A DNA stretch of 64,000 nt from Acetobacterium sp. KB-1 (GCF_003260995.1 NZ_CP030040.1:2159995-2223994), one strand, 5' to 3'. Shown: positions 8,929-18,729, counted from the first letter of the stretch. The notes: generated by a model not told the origin, from the sequence alone. Translations and numbers: made by a program.

Positions 8929-9373
8929 TTACTTCCTCCTCAGTTCTTATCTGCTGGGTTCGCATAAATATTTTTTTCATCGCTGCCAGGGTTACTTCTT
9001 TTTCTTCTTGGGATAAATCTACTGTGATTAAGTCCACAATCTCCTCAATTTCCCTGTGCATCTGAGGTAGTATCGCTTTAGCTTTTTCTGTCAGATAAAG
9101 CTGATAAGCTCGACAATCCCCGTCTTTTCCGACCTTATAAACATATTTCAGCTCAATCAGGCGTTTGATGGTGCGGGTGGTCATCGCTTTGTCATTACCG
9201 ATTTTTATACTGAGTTGATGAAGGCTGACACCCTCGCTTTTTTCCAGAATAAAGAGATAGGACATCGAACCACTGCTTAAATCATATTTTTTCATCACCT
9301 TGTCCAGTTGAATCTGATTGTTTCTAAATATTTTATTGTTGAGCATAATAAAATGCATGTTTTCAATTTCCAA
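8912..9373 (-). CDS. MarR-family transcriptional regulator
   Basis: A 153-residue winged-helix protein with the MarR pattern: a recognition region around LSIKIGNDKAMTTRTIKRL and a wing at YKVGKDGDCRAYQLYLTEKA. The start is TTG at 9373, preceded by AAGGAGAG at six bases. The next ATG lies five codons in without a good ribosome binding site. The regulator leads the operon with the MFS pump, and its promoter carries a perfect palindrome, so autorepression relieved by a pump substrate is likely. Confidence 0.9.
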   Translation of the reverse strand: MEIENMHFIMLNNKIFRNNQIQLDKVMKKYDLSSGSMSYLFILEKSEGVSLHQLSIKIGNDKAMTTRTIKRLIELKYVYKVGKDGDCRAYQLYLTEKAKAILPQMHREIEEIVDLITVDLSQEEKEVTLAAMKKIFMRTQQIRTEEEVNGKKL

Positions 9374-9392
9374 TGTATTCTCTCCTTCTACA

Positions 9393-9438
9393 ATTGACTA
9401 GTCAATCTTATCTTAAATTATTTTCGTTGTGTTGTCAA
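9393..9438 (-). promoter_or_regulatory. Promoter and palindromic operator of the marR-MFS operon
   Basis: On the minus strand, TTGACA (9438-9433), a 17-base spacer and TAAGAT (9415-9410) form a promoter. The perfect 14-base palindrome ATTGACTAGTCAAT (9393-9406) sits just after the -10 box, where a MarR dimer would block initiation. Confidence 0.75.
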
Positions 9439-9571
9439 TCATATTTTTCGAACATTATCAATCCACAACATTCCGGGTAAATGACGACGGCCAATGGGTA
9501 AGGAAACCATTCTGACAAATTTTCCTATTGTGAATTAAATGAATTTAAATCATGCAATGCATAAAATATGA

Positions 9572-9600
9572 TTGAGTTTGCTAAAACGATCGGATATAAT
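9572..9600 (+). promoter_or_regulatory. Promoter of the chemoreceptor gene
   Basis: TTGAGT (9572-9577), 17 bases and TATAAT (9595-9600). This leaves a leader of about 155 bases before the start codon at 9762. I do not recognise a riboswitch in the leader. Confidence 0.65.
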
Positions 9601-9761
9601 GTTGGATGTTAATAAACAGATTCGATTGAATACCCTTGCTGTGAAGAGTAACAGCATCGATGCGCGCATTGATCAGTGGTATAGTCTTTCAAAGAAAAGT
9701 GGTGAATTAAACCTGAATTGTTGTTTAAACACATTTAAATCCATACTAAAAAGGAGTAAAA

Positions 9762-12047
9762 ATGAAGCATGAAATAAGTTTATTGTCAAAGATCCTGTTG
9801 ACGGTTGTTTTACCTGTTGCTTTGATTTTTTTAGCAACCGTTAGCGTTTCTATGTATGTTTTAAGTCAGAACATTGATCAATTTGCAAGTGTTCTAAACA
9901 CCATGATCCTCATCAATACCATCGGATTGGTTGTGATCGTTGGTGTGATTGTACTTGGCTTGAAAGACCCCTCTAACAAAATATCGCATCTTATCAAAGT
10001 TGCCAATCGAATCGTTGATGGTGATATTGACGTTAACTCCGAAACCGTACAACCACGTGATGAGTTAGAACGATTAGGCTACATCTTAAATGAAATTGCG
10101 GCAGATCTCAAATCACAGATTGACATTGCTAATCGCCTTGGTAATGGCGATTTATCGGTTGTCATCACGCCAACCTCTAAGAGCGATCTAATGGGAAATA
10201 GTTTACTGAGCATCCAAAAATCCGTTGAAAACGTTTTTACTTGTCTAAAAACACTACCTGAAGTCGCGACAGCAGAAGTAGATTTGAGCGGAGATTATAA
10301 AAGTGCGATCGAACAACTCAATTTGACCATAAAAGAAGTCTTAAATGAAAAGGATTTCTTTATGGCTATTCTTGATGCAATGCCATATCGTGTTACCACC
10401 GTTGATAATGATTCGAAGATTACTTTTCTTAATAAAGCCCTGGGGGATTTGATGAAAAAAACCGGAACTGCCGAACATCGTGAAGACATGTATGGCACTA
10501 ACTGTTCGGACTGTAATCTACAAATGTGCAAAACCGAAAATTGTGGTGTTACAGCATTTAAAAAAAGTGGCCGAATCGAATATCCGTTTGAATTCAGGGA
10601 CCGATACTACCGGATGGACACAACGGCTATTGTAGATAAAAACGGTGAAACGATTGGTTATCTGGAAGTTTCTCACGATACAACGCCAAGCGAAAGTGTT
10701 GCCCACTATACAAAAAAAGAAGTCCTCCGTTTAGAAGAGAACTTAGAACAATTGTCGGCTGGAAATCTGGATTTCAATCTGGATATTCAGAAGCCAAATG
10801 ACTATACCAATGAGACCTACGAACAGTTTATGACTATTGAAAACAACTTAATCAAAGTAAAAGATTCAATTAGTGTTCTCATCGAAGATGCAACCCAGCT
10901 TACCCGGGCAGCTATCCAGGGTGAACTGGATACCCGGGCTGATGAAACAAGCTTCGGTGGTTCCTGGCAAAAATTGATTAAGGGTATGAATGCTATTCTT
11001 GAAGAAATTTCAAAACCAATAAATGAAGTTGCTGCTACGATGGATGAGATGTCCGAGGGAAATTTAAACGTTTCCGTGAATGGCACCTATCAAGGACGTT
11101 TTGAAGCCCTAAAAACATCAGTTAACTCCATGGGAAGCCGATTCAGAACAGTCATGACTGAAATTTCGGCAGTTACTGAAGAAATTGGCAATGGAAATCT
11201 TAGTATTAACGATGTAAGAGTCTATCAAGGCGATTTTAATGCCATTTCTATTTCTCTCAATACGATTATCAAAAAATTAAACACGCTTTTGAGTAATATC
11301 AACGATGCGGCTGAGCAAGTAAATGCCGGTGCCAACCAAATCTCTGACAGCAGCCAATCGCTGGCTCAAGGTTCCACTGAACAAGCCAGCTCAATTCAGG
11401 AATTAACAGCATCCATCGCTGAAATCGCCGACCAGACTAAGCACAATGCAGTTAATGCAAACCGTGCCAATGAATTAGCTACAGAAGTCGCTAAAAATGC
11501 TGATAAAGGTAATTATCAGATGACCGAAATGCAGCGTTCAATGGTCGATATTAACAAGTCTTCTGATGATATTTCAAAAATCATTAAAGTCATTGATGAT
11601 ATTGCCTTCCAGACTAATATCTTAGCCCTAAATGCTGCAGTTGAAGCCGCTCGGGCCGGACAACATGGCAAGGGATTTGCAGTCGTCGCCGAAGAAGTAA
11701 GAACCCTAGCCGCTCGCAGTGCTGATGCTGCAAAAGAAACAACCGAACTTATCGAAGGTTCAATCGGCAAGGTTCAGGAAGGTACCAAGATCGCCGATGA
11801 AACAGCAGCAGCGCTGGATGAAATTGTCGCTGGCATTGGTCAAGTTACGGGCCTGATTGGTAATATTGCCAGCTCTTCCAATGAACAAGCTACCAGCATT
11901 GCCCAAATTAATATGGGCGTTGAACAAGTTGCCCATGTTGTTTCGCAAAACTCGGCCACAGCCGAACAAAGTGCGGCGGCCAGTGAAGAATTATCCGGCC
12001 AATCGGTTTTATTAAAACAAATGATTGACCAATTTCAACTGCGATAA
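9762..12047 (+). CDS. Methyl-accepting chemotaxis protein with HAMP repeats and a cysteine-rich PAS domain
   Basis: A 761-residue receptor. Two N-terminal helices (about 8-30 and 45-65) enclose only a short outside loop, so sensing is probably cytoplasmic. A HAMP domain follows (about 66-125). A PAS domain lies at about 195-310 ([20 protein letters not shown]) and contains Cys248, Cys251, Cys256 and Cys261 in the pattern CxxC-x4-C-x4-C. Further HAMP-like units span about 330-510. The C-terminal signalling hairpin carries the invariant [18 protein letters not shown] (about 615-635) that binds CheA/CheW. The ribosome binding site AAAAAGGAG is good. No che or fli genes are adjacent. The cysteine cluster could bind a metal or Fe-S cluster, or respond to redox; that is inference. 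Confidence 0.93.
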   Translation: MKHEISLLSKILLTVVLPVALIFLATVSVSMYVLSQNIDQFASVLNTMILINTIGLVVIVGVIVLGLKDPSNKISHLIKVANRIVDGDIDVNSETVQPRDELERLGYILNEIAADLKSQIDIANRLGNGDLSVVITPTSKSDLMGNSLLSIQKSVENVFTCLKTLPEVATAEVDLSGDYKSAIEQLNLTIKEVLNEKDFFMAILDAMPYRVTTVDNDSKITFLNKALGDLMKKTGTAEHREDMYGTNCSDCNLQMCKTENCGVTAFKKSGRIEYPFEFRDRYYRMDTTAIVDKNGETIGYLEVSHDTTPSESVAHYTKKEVLRLEENLEQLSAGNLDFNLDIQKPNDYTNETYEQFMTIENNLIKVKDSISVLIEDATQLTRAAIQGELDTRADETSFGGSWQKLIKGMNAILEEISKPINEVAATMDEMSEGNLNVSVNGTYQGRFEALKTSVNSMGSRFRTVMTEISAVTEEIGNGNLSINDVRVYQGDFNAISISLNTIIKKLNTLLSNINDAAEQVNAGANQISDSSQSLAQGSTEQASSIQELTASIAEIADQTKHNAVNANRANELATEVAKNADKGNYQMTEMQRSMVDINKSSDDISKIIKVIDDIAFQTNILALNAAVEAARAGQHGKGFAVVAEEVRTLAARSADAAKETTELIEGSIGKVQEGTKIADETAAALDEIVAGIGQVTGLIGNIASSSNEQATSIAQINMGVEQVAHVVSQNSATAEQSAAASEELSGQSVLLKQMIDQFQLR

Positions 12048-12070
12048 TTTTCCTGTTCCTTACCAAAATA

Positions 12071-12102
12071 AAAGCCATCACTTTACGTGGTGGTGGCTTT
12101 TT
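12071..12102 (+). terminator. Rho-independent terminator of the chemoreceptor gene
   Basis: AAAGCCATCAC pairs with GTGGTGGCTTT across a short loop and is followed by a T run, 24 bases after the stop. Confidence 0.8.
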
Positions 12103-12151
12103 TATACCCATTGATCTTAAAATCAAGATGATCCTGATCAATCGGTTTTAT

Positions 12152-12787
12152 TTATACCAATCGTTTTAACCCCGCCGCATCGATCAAGCGATTCACCAGA
12201 TCCGAACCGATTCCGATGACGGTTTCCTCATGGGTAAAATCCGTGATTTTTTCGTCAAAAAGAATGGTTGCCTGGGCGGGAAGTTCATCATCGCCATCCC
12301 AAAATAGAAACCGGATGGGCATACAGACAAACGCCATCGCCTGAAAACCGGCGTCTGAATTAGGCAGCCGCTCAAACCCCAGCTTTTCCGCGGTATCTAT
12401 CAATTGCTGGGTTTTGCCTTCAAATGTTTTAGCAAAAGGAGCGAGAGTCGATTTTTTAAATGCCGGACTAAACGGCGCTGCGCCCCGGAGCTCATGAAGG
12501 GGAATAAAATTGCCGGAATTTTTCGGTGCTTGTTTCGAAAAATGAAATAAGTGGTAGATGGCTGATTGGGTGTAAAAATCCGGCACTTCTTCCGGTTTAT
12601 CAACGCGGCTAATGCTGGCATCGGTGCGTTTAATTTCGTAGTTAACGCCAAAGTAAGTGATCGGTAAATTAGCCGCATTATACCCGGGCAGCCCCAGAGC
12701 AGCATAGCGCTCTTCGTAGTCAAACTTAAGCGCCTTGAGTCGCCAATACTCGCACACTTTTTTGTAATTATCTTGTTCCATCGTCAT
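12152..12787 (-). CDS. DUF3786 domain protein
   Basis: A 211-residue soluble protein of the DUF3786 family, which is found mainly in anaerobes. Recognisable stretches are YFGVNYEIKR near residue 45, LHELRGAAPFSPAF near the middle and a late FLFWDGDDELPAQATILFD segment. The function is unknown. Homologues are often encoded near corrinoid or one-carbon genes, but there is no such neighbour here. It has no signal peptide or membrane segment. The ribosome binding site is AAAGAGAG. It is convergent with the chemoreceptor gene and lies 28 bases downstream of the histidine kinase stop on the minus-strand side. Confidence 0.75.
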   Translation of the reverse strand: MTMEQDNYKKVCEYWRLKALKFDYEERYAALGLPGYNAANLPITYFGVNYEIKRTDASISRVDKPEEVPDFYTQSAIYHLFHFSKQAPKNSGNFIPLHELRGAAPFSPAFKKSTLAPFAKTFEGKTQQLIDTAEKLGFERLPNSDAGFQAMAFVCMPIRFLFWDGDDELPAQATILFDEKITDFTHEETVIGIGSDLVNRLIDAAGLKRLV

Positions 12788-12814
12788 CTCTCTTTCTAAT
12801 TTTTAATACATGGC

Positions 12815-14200
12815 TTAAACTTTAAGGGTGATGGTTACCAAACCACCTTGGGCCGTGTTGCCAACGACAAGCTGACCGCCATGCTGCTTCACAATGTTGT
12901 CGGCAATATAAAGTCCCATCCCGTGGTGCTTATGATCGGTTCTGCTGGTATCTCCCATGAAAAATTGCTCCTTCCCATGGCGTAATGCCTGGGCTCCAAA
13001 GCCTTTTCCACCATCACAAATGGTCAAGATAAGTTCACCGTCTTTTTTCTTTACTGTTACTGCAATGGTCTCCTGGGACGGTGTAAATTCAACGGCATTT
13101 CCCATCACATTCATGATCGCCCGATATAGCTTTTCCAGATCCGCTTGAATCACTTCCTTAGCTATATCTATTTCCTGCCAGTTGAGTTTAATGTTCTTTT
13201 TTATAATCAGACCCTTAGTCTGTTCATGAATTTCATCAAGCAAATCTTTAACTGCTACCTTTTTAAGCGTCAGCCCTTGCGGTGTCTCCGATTTTGAAAG
13301 CTCAACTAATTTATTAATATAGCCTTCTATTTGAGTCGCATTTTCAATGATATATTTCTGATACAACATTTGCTCCTGATCTAAGGTCGTTTCACCCAAC
13401 AGCTCCACATTTCCTTTAATAATCGTTAATGGCGTTTTGATATCGTGGGCTAAAGCAGAAATTTGTTCCTGCTTTCCTTTTTTAATCTGCCATTGCTGCA
13501 GCAACGACTCTTTTAACGCATCCCGGAGATGGTACAGGCTGTCCAGTACCTGATTGATTTCACACACATCGCTGCCACCCAGATCAAAATCCAGATTCTG
13601 ATTTTCAATATTCCAAGAAGCCTGCTGCAAAACCGCTATTTTTTTGCCTAAGTATTTACCAAAATTGATGGATAGAATCAAAATCAGGATAACTATTTCA
13701 AGTCCAAAGACTCCAATCCAAAGGGCTTCCAGCTTCGGAAATGCCTGACGCAAGTGCATATCACTAAATTGCAATGAGATTGGATAGGTAATTAGGAGCA
13801 CTTCATTTTCTCTTTGGATCACATAAATAAATTCTGATCCACTAAACGATGAATCGCCATTTTCATAATTCTTCCATATCTGCCCGATTTTTTCAAGATG
13901 CTCTGGTCCATTCTCTGGAAATGAACCATATTGATAATTACCAGTTACATCATAGACCCCAAAATCAGACCCGTCGGGAATCATGTCAAGGGTAATGGTA
14001 CTTGCTCTTTTTAGTGTCGCACTATTTTTTTGAATAAAGGATTCAGCGTAATTTGCCGGATATACAATCTTTGAATCAAGCGCATAGTTTAAAAGTCCAT
14101 AATTGACTCCGATAATGAGTAAACTAAATCCCAGCATGCACCCCAGAAAGTAGATAAATATCCGCCGCAACGATTTATTTTTACCCCTTATGCTTCCCAT
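12815..14200 (-). CDS. Sensor histidine kinase, partner of the adjacent OmpR-type regulator
   Basis: A protein of about 461 residues. An N-terminal helix, an extracytoplasmic region of about 120 residues and a second helix (about 160-185) are followed by HAMP and a HisKA domain with its phospho-acceptor in ALAHDIKTPLTIIKG. The ATPase domain has an N box (MGNAVEFTP), a G1 box (CDGGKGFG) and a G2 box (GMGLYIADNIV). I start it at the ATG at 14200, since the upstream in-frame GTG at 14218 lacks a ribosome binding site. It overlaps the response regulator by 13 bases. Context with a lantibiotic-immunity-type transporter suggests it senses a cationic peptide at the membrane. Confidence 0.92.
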   Translation of the reverse strand: MGSIRGKNKSLRRIFIYFLGCMLGFSLLIIGVNYGLLNYALDSKIVYPANYAESFIQKNSATLKRASTITLDMIPDGSDFGVYDVTGNYQYGSFPENGPEHLEKIGQIWKNYENGDSSFSGSEFIYVIQRENEVLLITYPISLQFSDMHLRQAFPKLEALWIGVFGLEIVILILILSINFGKYLGKKIAVLQQASWNIENQNLDFDLGGSDVCEINQVLDSLYHLRDALKESLLQQWQIKKGKQEQISALAHDIKTPLTIIKGNVELLGETTLDQEQMLYQKYIIENATQIEGYINKLVELSKSETPQGLTLKKVAVKDLLDEIHEQTKGLIIKKNIKLNWQEIDIAKEVIQADLEKLYRAIMNVMGNAVEFTPSQETIAVTVKKKDGELILTICDGGKGFGAQALRHGKEQFFMGDTSRTDHKHHGMGLYIADNIVKQHGGQLVVGNTAQGGLVTITLKV

Positions 14201-14850
14201 TTGTAGCCCACTCCCCAAACCGTTTTGATGGGCTCCTCTTTGCTTAATGCAAATTTACCGCGAATGTTTTTGACATGTTCGACAATTACACTATTATAAC
14301 TCTCGCCAAAAGCACCAAAAACCGACTCATAAATCTGTTCTTTGGAAAACACCTGTCCATGATGAAGTGCCAGCAGCTCCGATATTTCATACTCACTTTT
14401 CGTTAGTACAACGGGAGTATCATCAACATAGCAGGCTTTGCGGGACATAAAAAAATGACAATTCCCGACCGTAAAAGCATGGCTCTTTTGGCGTGATTCC
14501 CGTCTTAAATGGGCGTCAACCCGGGCTCGCAGTTCGGCAATGACAAATGGTTTAGTCAGATAATCATCGGCCCCCAGACCAAGACCATAAATAATGGCCG
14601 CTTCTTCCGCTTTGGCCGTTAAAAAGAGAATCGGACAATCGACCTGATTTCTGATTTTGTGACATAATTCAAAACCACTCATCCCCGGCATCATCACATC
14701 CAGGATCATCAGCTGATAATAATCCAATTTTTCTTTTAAAACATCTTCCGGTATTTCAATTTTTTTTATCTGATGACCATTTTTACTCAAGACATTGGCG
14801 ATTAAATCCAACATCCCGGGGTCATCATCGACCACTAATATGTTTGCCAT
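14188..14850 (-). CDS. OmpR/PhoB-family response regulator
   Basis: A protein of about 220 residues. The receiver domain begins MANILVVDDDPGMLDLI, with the phosphorylated Asp in LMILDVMMPGMSG and Lys in YLTKPF. The C-terminal winged helix carries LTKSEYEISELL and VEHVKNIRGKF, ending VWGVGYKWEA. It lies directly between the ABC permeases and the kinase, in the order transporter-regulator-kinase, and would activate the transporter operon upstream of it. The preferred start is the ATG at 14850, preceded by GGAGCGGGTG. Confidence 0.93.
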   Translation of the reverse strand: MANILVVDDDPGMLDLIANVLSKNGHQIKKIEIPEDVLKEKLDYYQLMILDVMMPGMSGFELCHKIRNQVDCPILFLTAKAEEAAIIYGLGLGADDYLTKPFVIAELRARVDAHLRRESRQKSHAFTVGNCHFFMSRKACYVDDTPVVLTKSEYEISELLALHHGQVFSKEQIYESVFGAFGESYNSVIVEHVKNIRGKFALSKEEPIKTVWGVGYKWEA

Positions 14851-14859
14851 CACCCGCTC

Positions 14860-15606
14860 CTATTCTTCCGATTTACGGCCTTCCCACCTCGAAAACCACA
14901 CCATTAGCAGTCCCACCCCCCAAATCGTCACCACAATACTCAAAACAATGCCAAGCGGCATCATCGGGTCCTGGATCATGACACCTTTGCCACTTTGGGT
15001 CATCGTCGTCCAGGTAAAACGGATGCTCCAGGCGCAGGGGAAATAGGCCCACCGGCCATCCCCCATTCCGGTTCTGAAAAGGGCCACAATGAGGGCTTCA
15101 AAGATCCCAATACCAACAGAAACCGATTTTGAAAAACGCAGACTTAAAAATAAATGAAATGCGTACAAAAACAAACTGCACCCAAATAAAATGCCGGTCA
15201 ATGCAAAATACGTTCCAATCGTCAATGTCTCGGTCATTTGTGACATGCCAAGATAAAAACCAATCACGGCAATAAGGGTACTAAGCCCTCCAAGCACAAT
15301 TAGTACGAGGTATTTACTCATTAAAGCCGGCCACTTAAACGGATAGACGTTTAACAGGTTGCGGTAATTCCCGGCCTGGTCTTCAGCTTCGGCAACCATG
15401 GCGGTAATCACACCAGAAAGAATCGGAAACGCCACACAAATCACTGTAATATAGGTTTTTTGTTTCATAAAGACGTCCATTGGACTCACCGCATAATAAC
15501 TCAAAAACACCATCAACCCTAGCGCTGGCACCAGCACGTGCAGCCACAGAACCGGGGTTGATTTAAGTTTTATTATATCAGTAATCAGCAGATTTTTAAA
15601 CTTCAT
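14860..15606 (-). CDS. Lantibiotic-immunity-type ABC permease (MutG/SpaG-like)
   Basis: A 248-residue protein with six predicted helices of the ABC-2 type that resembles the G subunit of LanFEG immunity transporters. The conserved element VAEAEDQAGNYRNLL follows the first two helices. It would form a heteromeric membrane channel with the product of the gene at 15606-16325, driven by the ATPase at 16319-17029, and expel or shield against membrane-inserted cationic peptides. The start ATG follows GGGAGGGAAAATA and abuts the stop of the preceding permease. Confidence 0.85.
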   Translation of the reverse strand: MKFKNLLITDIIKLKSTPVLWLHVLVPALGLMVFLSYYAVSPMDVFMKQKTYITVICVAFPILSGVITAMVAEAEDQAGNYRNLLNVYPFKWPALMSKYLVLIVLGGLSTLIAVIGFYLGMSQMTETLTIGTYFALTGILFGCSLFLYAFHLFLSLRFSKSVSVGIGIFEALIVALFRTGMGDGRWAYFPCAWSIRFTWTTMTQSGKGVMIQDPMMPLGIVLSIVVTIWGVGLLMVWFSRWEGRKSEE

Positions 15607-16325
15607 TATTTTCCCTCCCGCTCTTTAAAGGACCAGGCCGTTGCTGCCACTAGCATGATAAAAACGAGCATACAACCGAGTGCCGCACTCCAGATTCCAT
15701 TGTCAGCTAATAATGGACTGCCTTCGGGAACCGGTAAGCCATTGGGCAAAATATGGAGAATCGGGCACATCAAGGCCACACCAACACCATAGGGGGAGTA
15801 CTTTATAATTGATTCACTTCCAAATGATACCACCGATAAAATAACCATGCCGACGTTAAACAGCGTTGCCACAAAAAGATTGAAACGATCCGCCAGAAAC
15901 ATACAAATCGGAATCTGAAAAAGAAAGGTTAAAATTAATATGCTCATGGCCAATAAGTTGGCCTGTAAGGAGATCGTCGCTTGATCAATTAATCCCATCA
16001 TGGCAATGCCCAACATAAAAATCAGGCTGGAGCCTAAAAACAGTAAACTGACATAAAGTGTTTTGCCAATCCAGAATAAGGCTTTTTCTCTTGGATAGAG
16101 AAACAGCCCTTTATACTCAAGATTCTTATCACGACCGATGACCATCGCCGCTAAAATAGCGATGAGCCCGGGCAGAAACATGACCACCCACCAATTATAG
16201 GCGCCGTTTTGTCCCCCACCTAAAAAATAGCAAAGCAGGAGCGTCATAAGGGGTGCCAGAATAACAAACTTGTTCACCGCTGACCGTTTACTTTTTTGAA
16301 ACTCGGATTTTATGATGGCTAACAT
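15606..16325 (-). CDS. Lantibiotic-immunity-type ABC permease (MutE/SpaE-like)
   Basis: A 239-residue protein with six predicted helices, corresponding to the E subunit of LanFEG transporters (N-terminus MLAIIKSEFQKSKRSAVNKF; conserved GRDKNLEYKGLFLYP). The start codon overlaps the end of the ATPase gene by seven bases and its stop is adjacent to the next permease start, so the three transporter genes are translationally coupled. Confidence 0.85.
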   Translation of the reverse strand: MLAIIKSEFQKSKRSAVNKFVILAPLMTLLLCYFLGGGQNGAYNWWVVMFLPGLIAILAAMVIGRDKNLEYKGLFLYPREKALFWIGKTLYVSLLFLGSSLIFMLGIAMMGLIDQATISLQANLLAMSILILTFLFQIPICMFLADRFNLFVATLFNVGMVILSVVSFGSESIIKYSPYGVGVALMCPILHILPNGLPVPEGSPLLADNGIWSAALGCMLVFIMLVAATAWSFKEREGK

Positions 16326-17029
16326 ATGTATTCACCCTTGTTTTTTCGGATCACATCCATAAATATCTTTTCCAAGTCTTCACCTTTTTGGACGGCGCCC
16401 TGATAACCGACGACCCCATTCGCGATGATTGAGACCTCATCGGCAACCAGTGCCACTTCCGATAGAATGTGACTAGAAAGAATGACGGTGATCCCATGGG
16501 ATGGGAAGGAACGAATTAATTCTCGCAATTCTTCGATCCCCACCGGGTCCAGGCCATTGGTTGGTTCATCCAGAATCAACAGCCGCGGCGTATTAATAAT
16601 GGCTAAACCGATTCCTAAGCGTTGCTTCATACCCATCGAAAAATTTCTGGTTTTCTTTTTGTCGGCACCTTCTAAACCAATCAGCGCTAGCACTTCCTCA
16701 GCTCTTGAGCTGGGCAGTTCATAGAGGGTACACGCCACCTTTAAATTCTCCATGGCAGTCAGATTGGGATAAATGCCCGGGTTTTCAATCAGGGCCCCAA
16801 TTTTAGCTAAGTCTTTTCTTTCCCAGGGTGTTTCTTCAAACAAGATCTCCCCATCCGTCGGCCTAATCAATCCGGTGATCATTTTTAACAGCGTTGACTT
16901 CCCGGCCCCATTTGGCCCCAGCAGACCATAGACAGAGTTTTCTTTAACCTTAATCGACAGGTCATTGACCGCCTTTTGATTTTTAAACTGTTTCGTCAAT
17001 TGTTTTGTTTCTAAAATTATTTTTTCCAT
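16319..17029 (-). CDS. Lantibiotic-immunity-type ABC ATPase (LanF/CprA-like)
   Basis: A 236-residue nucleotide-binding protein: Walker A GLLGPNGAGKSTLL, Q-loop near IGALIENPGIYP (the E-loop variant IENPG is typical of lantibiotic immunity ATPases), signature NFSMGMKQRLGI and Walker B LLILDEPTNGLDP. An in-frame TTG at 17041 is the start of TTGGAGGAACTC, which contains the ribosome binding site, so the ATG at 17029 is the real start. It is the first gene of a five-gene unit (ATPase, two permeases, regulator, kinase) arranged like the C. difficile CprABC-CprRK system for cationic peptide resistance. Confidence 0.9.
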   Translation of the reverse strand: MEKIILETKQLTKQFKNQKAVNDLSIKVKENSVYGLLGPNGAGKSTLLKMITGLIRPTDGEILFEETPWERKDLAKIGALIENPGIYPNLTAMENLKVACTLYELPSSRAEEVLALIGLEGADKKKTRNFSMGMKQRLGIGLAIINTPRLLILDEPTNGLDPVGIEELRELIRSFPSHGITVILSSHILSEVALVADEVSIIANGVVGYQGAVQKGEDLEKIFMDVIRKNKGEYIC

Positions 17030-17217
17030 GAGTTCCTCCAATTTGTTTGTTTATTTAGTTAAATTACTAAGTTTGCTTACTAATAATCTTACAAAGCAAA
17101 GATAAGGAATTGATAAAGATCCAGAAAACTTCTGCAATTTAAGTATTTTATTAATCTTTTCGATCTTTACTCACAATTTGAACCTTTTCTTTTTTAACCA
17201 ACTGCAGCTAATCACGC

Positions 17218-17305
17218 AAAAAAACAGCTGACTGTTAGCCCGCTGTTTTTCTTGGGGTGAGAGGAATATTATAACTTTTATAATTCATTCGTCACATGAA
17301 ATAAG
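17218..17305 (-). repeat. Repeated 3' element with terminator hairpin, copy A
   Basis: This 88-base stretch just downstream of the DUF2254 stop closely resembles 19753-19849. On the minus strand AAAACAGC and GCTGTTTT (complement of 17242-17249 and 17221-17228) form a hairpin followed by T residues, so it acts as the DUF2254 terminator. The similarity extends beyond the hairpin to the common ends around GAAATAA(A)G. Confidence 0.65.
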
Positions 17306-17326
17306 ATCTGAAAAAAATCGGTTCTT

Positions 17327-18616
17327 CTAGAAATTAAGCAAATCATTAAATTCTTTTTGAATTTTACTAAATTCTAATTTGCCAAAAGCTTTATTTTCGC
17401 GTTTATTAAATACATGTTTTGCATATTCATCAATTATTTCACGATTGTTCTGGCTTGCCTTGGCTTTTATAAATCGCAACGATTTAAATCCTGCCACCAC
17501 AATGGATACATCCTTTTGCCCATAAAACATAATTTGATTATAGGCATCATACAGCAGCACTTCAAAATCAAAAGCTTCGTAGATTATAAAGCCAAATTCA
17601 TTTTGTTCTTTTAAGATAATATATCCTTTTTCGATATTTGCTAAATTTCTTAACAAAACACCCATGATCTTAAGACAATGAACTGCCGTATTTGGATCAT
17701 TTATCCCTGGCGAAAGTGCTTTTAAAGCGATTTCAACGATCTTTTGAATTGTAAAACTAAAGTCTTGAGCCTGCGTTTTTTTATTTCCGATCAAAATACA
17801 TTGATGAAGTTCATTTAATACGATTTCAGTAAAATCTTCAAAACCTTCGAAATAAATTATTAAAATCCTCGTTTCCGTTGAAACGAATTGCCCGACAACT
17901 TTTTTAAAACAAACAATACACTTATATCTCTGTGCAAATTTTTTTAATCTTTGGTAATTTATTTCTTGAATATAACCATCGGACCGAGCAAATATTTTAA
18001 TAAAATTCTTTTTGTCTATTATTTTTTCCAATTTGACTTCTGAAATAATTTCTGACTCTTTTGCAAAATTAGTATACTTTTCAATTTCTCCGATTGCTTC
18101 TTCATGAAGTCTAGATATTAAATCACTGGCTTGAATATGGGTTGAAACATTATGGATGAATAATAGGAAATATACCAGACCGACTATGATATAAATAACA
18201 CCTACACTGGCCGCAATTACAAGATTACCATCTTTATTTGTGTCAATAAACAACAACGAAGTAATCGCATAGATAAATCCACTCAGAAAAATACCAAAAG
18301 ATTTCATTGTTGTCTTATTATTTAAAAAATTTTCTACAACGCGTGGTGTAAACTGTGAAGAATACATCGTCAACACTACCATCGTTGTCGAAAAAGTAAA
18401 GGTCGAAATTGTAATAAACGCTCCTGCAATAATACTCAATACTGCCTGGGCTAAAGAAGATGTCGTATAAAATAGCTCATTTACATAGTTCAATGATTCA
18501 TCAGTATACGTTTTATCGATGATTGTAATACTAATCGAGAGTACGAACGCAAACAAACTATAAATCGTTGGATACAACCAGATGCTTGTTCGAATCTTAT
18601 TAATTATTTTTTTCAT
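17327..18616 (-). CDS. DUF2254 integral membrane protein
   Basis: A 429-residue protein of the DUF2254 family. Four helices occupy about residues 12-175, including TFTFSTTMVVLTMYSSQFTPR, the family hallmark, followed by a large cytoplasmic domain with LSPGINDPNTAVHC. The function is unknown. It has an AT-rich composition compared with flanking genes and its own downstream terminator. The ribosome binding site is weak (AGTAGGATGATTGA). No operon partner overlaps it; the MscS channel gene 114 bases upstream on the same strand might be co-transcribed. Confidence 0.85.
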   Translation of the reverse strand: MKKIINKIRTSIWLYPTIYSLFAFVLSISITIIDKTYTDESLNYVNELFYTTSSLAQAVLSIIAGAFITISTFTFSTTMVVLTMYSSQFTPRVVENFLNNKTTMKSFGIFLSGFIYAITSLLFIDTNKDGNLVIAASVGVIYIIVGLVYFLLFIHNVSTHIQASDLISRLHEEAIGEIEKYTNFAKESEIISEVKLEKIIDKKNFIKIFARSDGYIQEINYQRLKKFAQRYKCIVCFKKVVGQFVSTETRILIIYFEGFEDFTEIVLNELHQCILIGNKKTQAQDFSFTIQKIVEIALKALSPGINDPNTAVHCLKIMGVLLRNLANIEKGYIILKEQNEFGFIIYEAFDFEVLLYDAYNQIMFYGQKDVSIVVAGFKSLRFIKAKASQNNREIIDEYAKHVFNKRENKAFGKLEFSKIQKEFNDLLNF

Positions 18617-18729
18617 TCAATCATCCTACTTTCATTATTTATCAAAAGCATTTTTTATTTATGCGCAATAATGGCAACGAAACCGCCAAAATTTGCCATT
18701 GCTTTGATTCTCATCAAAACTAACACCAC

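Noticed and set aside
9572-9772. 66-codon open frame ahead of the chemoreceptor gene
   Set aside because: Its TTG start lies in the -35 box of the promoter, there is no ribosome binding site, and it overlaps the chemoreceptor start.
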